A stretch of 64,000 nt of DNA from Acidobacteriaceae bacterium (GTDB taxonomy: Bacteria; Acidobacteriota; Terriglobia; Terriglobales; Acidobacteriaceae): the NCBI GenBank assembly GCA_903642235.1, contig CAHJWL010000010.1:62001-126000 (forward strand). The letters run 5' to 3'. The notes beneath the pieces are model-generated. The model saw only the letters and a list, made by a program, of their open reading frames with translations. It was not told where the DNA came from and did no database searches. The stretch's first letter is position 1, and each line of letters starts with the position of its first letter. A program made the position numbers and the translations under genes. This document shows, one piece after another, positions 62,115 to 64,000 of the stretch.

Positions 62115-64000
62115 GTGTCAGAGCTTATTGCCAAGATGAATCCCCAGCAGGCGCTGGGTGTGACCACCGTGGATGGCCCCGTTCTGCTGCTCGCCGGCGC
62201 CGGCTCGGGCAAGACCCGTGTCATCACGCACCGCATCGCCTATCTCATACAGGAGCGCGGTGTCTCGCCAGACGCCATCCTCGCCGTCACCTTCACCAAC
62301 AAGGCCGCGAAGGAGATGGCGGAGCGGGTCGAAAAGATTCTCGGTCACAGCTCGCTCTCGCAACCGACCCTCGCGACCTTTCACAGCTTCTGCGTGCGCG
62401 TTCTGCGCCGCGATATTGAAGCGCTGCGCACCAACGGCAAGGGTCTTACCCGCACCTTTGCCATCTATGACGAAACCGATCAGCAGGCAGTCGTCAAGAC
62501 CGCGCTGAAGCGGCTCGCCATCGACGACAAGCAGCTGAAGCCGCGTGTCGCGCTCGGCCGCATCTCCTGGGCAAAGAACCACATGATCGATCCGCAGGAG
62601 TACTTTCTCGCGAGCTCGAATCCGCTCGAAGAGAAGATTGCCCACATCTTCGAGATCTACCGCAAGGAGCTGTTCAAGGCCAATGCGCTTGATTTTGATG
62701 ATCTGCTGCTCGAAACCGTGCGCCTGCTGAAGACGGACTCCGCCGTTCGAGATCGTTACAACCGCCTTTACAAATACCTGATGATCGATGAGTACCAGGA
62801 TACGAACCGGCCGCAGTACGAGCTGATGAAGCTGCTCGGCACGCACGGCAATGTCTGCGTTGTAGGGGATGAAGACCAGTCGATCTACTCGTGGCGCGGT
62901 GCGGACATCAAGAACATCCTCGAGTTTGAAAAGGACTTCCCTGAAACGCAGACCATTCGTCTGGAGCAGAACTATCGCTCGACGCAGATCATTCTTGAAG
63001 GTGCAAGCGCGGTGGTTGCGCAGAACCTGCAGCGCAAAGGCAAGAACCTGTGGACCTCGCGGGAGGGCGGCAGCCTGATCGGGTACTACGAGGCGCCTGA
63101 CGGCGAGAACGAGGCGCTCTTTATCGCCGACCGCATTCAGCGCTATGTTCGCGAGGCCGGCCAGCAGGAGGACCTGCCGCGCTGCGCTGTGCTTTACCGC
63201 ACCAACTCGCAGTCACGCCTGGTGGAAGAGGCGCTGCGCCGCTACGGCATTCAGTACCACATGGTCGGCGGCTTCTCGTTCTATGACCGCGCGGAGGTCA
63301 AGGACATCCTCAGCTACATGAAGTGCGTGCAGAACCCGCACGACTCGGTGGCTCTCGGGCGTGTGGTCAACTCGCCCGCGCGCGGTATCGGCAAGACCAC
63401 CATGGAAACGCTTGAACGCATGGCGCTCTCAACCGGCACCTCTACCTGGGACGCGATCGGTGCGGCCATCCGTGATCGCCTGCTTCCGGCCCGCGCGCTG
63501 GCTGCGCTTGAGAGCTTTCGGCGGCTGATCGATGACGGACGAGCCATGCTGGGACCGGGCTTTGCCGAGAAGCTCTCGGGCGACGTGGGCGTCCTTGCCG
63601 GAGAGAACTCTGACGAGCCCCTGATTGCTGGCGGGGAAACAGATACTGCTTTCGACCCGGATGCTTTTGCAACTGACTTTGCTACAGATAGTCTGGCGGA
63701 GCCTGCAGGGGAGATCGAAGCGGACACCAGCTTCGATACGAGCTTCAACTTCGGTTTTGACTTTGGTCCCTCCGAGGAGATCTCAACTCTTGCGCCAGAG
63801 AACGCGGAGGACACCGACCAGGCGCACGGCATCGACGCCGCCAGCTTCAATCCTTTCGCGCCCGTGCTGCTCAAGTCCTCAGCGCTCTCCCGTCGAGAGC
63901 AGGCAAAAGCGGAGAAAAACGGTAAAGGCGAGACGAGTACAGCAGGCTCCGCTGAGACGCCCAAGGTGTTTCGCAAACCGGGCGATCCCGCTACCCTGCC
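62115..64000 (+). CDS. UvrD/PcrA-family DNA helicase, partial, with acidic insertion
   Basis: The frame is open to the right edge (628 codons visible). Start GTG at 62115; ATG at 62136 is an alternative. Superfamily 1 motifs: Walker A AGAGSGKT (about 27-35), motif Ia TFTNKAAKEM, Walker B IDEYQDT (about 224-230), GDEDQSIYSWRGAD, LEQNYRS, and LYRTNSQSR. It unwinds DNA in repair and replication restart. Residues about 490-615 are an Asp/Glu/Ser/Phe-rich stretch (TDTAFDPDAFATDFATD, FNFGFDFGPSEE) that interrupts the 2B-like part and is not typical. The C-terminal motifs lie beyond the window. Confidence 0.93.
   Translation, partial: MSELIAKMNPQQALGVTTVDGPVLLLAGAGSGKTRVITHRIAYLIQERGVSPDAILAVTFTNKAAKEMAERVEKILGHSSLSQPTLATFHSFCVRVLRRDIEALRTNGKGLTRTFAIYDETDQQAVVKTALKRLAIDDKQLKPRVALGRISWAKNHMIDPQEYFLASSNPLEEKIAHIFEIYRKELFKANALDFDDLLLETVRLLKTDSAVRDRYNRLYKYLMIDEYQDTNRPQYELMKLLGTHGNVCVVGDEDQSIYSWRGADIKNILEFEKDFPETQTIRLEQNYRSTQIILEGASAVVAQNLQRKGKNLWTSREGGSLIGYYEAPDGENEALFIADRIQRYVREAGQQEDLPRCAVLYRTNSQSRLVEEALRRYGIQYHMVGGFSFYDRAEVKDILSYMKCVQNPHDSVALGRVVNSPARGIGKTTMETLERMALSTGTSTWDAIGAAIRDRLLPARALAALESFRRLIDDGRAMLGPGFAEKLSGDVGVLAGENSDEPLIAGGETDTAFDPDAFATDFATDSLAEPAGEIEADTSFDTSFNFGFDFGPSEEISTLAPENAEDTDQAHGIDAASFNPFAPVLLKSSALSRREQAKAEKNGKGETSTAGSAETPKVFRKPGDPATL

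Noticed and set aside
1-64000. tRNA or rRNA genes
   Set aside because: I looked for T-loop-like and conserved rRNA words by eye and found none I could support; a tRNAscan or Infernal run would be decisive.

Overview
The window looks like a high-GC chromosomal segment of an acidobacterium, probably class Terriglobia (the Granulicella, Terriglobus and Edaphobacter group). The reasons are four very large Oar-like outer-membrane receptors (about 1,100 aa each, with an N-terminal carboxypeptidase-regulatory-like domain and a C-terminal phenylalanine), PEP-CTERM exported proteins, Tat-type glycoside hydrolases, and long Ig-repeat surface proteins. No tRNA, rRNA, CRISPR array, integrase or transposase was recognised. 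The taxonomic call is inference from gene content.

Region by region: (1) 1-8.3 kb holds the tail of a VOC-family protein, a DedA-rhodanese fusion and two Oar-like receptors on the minus strand. (2) 8.5-15.3 kb holds a growth and ribosome-maturation cluster, obgE-nadD-rsfS, then rlmH. A third receptor on the opposite strand separates rsfS from rlmH. (3) 15.4-23.1 kb holds small unknown genes, a secreted M28 peptidase, a minus-strand run glyA-DUF4126-accD-methyltransferase, and a divergent PfkB kinase. (4) 23.2-27.3 kb holds two paralogous PEP-CTERM proteins flanking a sterol-desaturase-family hydroxylase, a possible decayed third PEP-CTERM gene, and a disordered unknown protein. (5) 27.5-32.6 kb holds valS, a pair of related small proteins with beta-helix-like repeats, and a DinB-fold protein. 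(6) 32.7-34.7 kb is an accessory patch: 40-bp tandem repeats, a repeated palindrome-like element, a small unknown gene, and a tightly coupled two-gene operon (winged-helix-like protein plus a protein resembling BECR-fold nucleases), closed by a perfect 13-bp hairpin. (7) 34.7-39.8 kb holds gyrA with a long Ser/Asn/Ala repeat insertion, a zinc-ribbon miniprotein operon and an SDR oxidoreductase. (8) 39.9-50.5 kb is the surface/secretome block: a fourth receptor, an SGNH hydrolase, a glycine-zipper protein and a giant beta-helix/Ig protein. (9) 50.6-64 kb holds a methyltransferase, a YceH-like protein, a DUF882 peptidase-like protein, GH1 and GH27 glycosidases, an amidase, an ABC ATPase, DUF971 and DUF3050 proteins, a LOG-family enzyme and the start of a UvrD/PcrA helicase with an acidic insertion.

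The genes suggest a heterotroph that invests heavily in the cell surface: large barrel receptors for polymers, secreted glycosidases, peptidase and lipase, and export-signal proteins, interleaved with housekeeping genes. The most interesting candidates for something undescribed are: the two-gene toxin/antitoxin-like operon inside a repeat-flanked low-GC patch; a shared C-terminal module (CGxLPA-type Ig domain, TM, RRR, TM, GC, PxGTYT domain) on two unrelated surface proteins; and the in-frame repeat expansion in gyrA.
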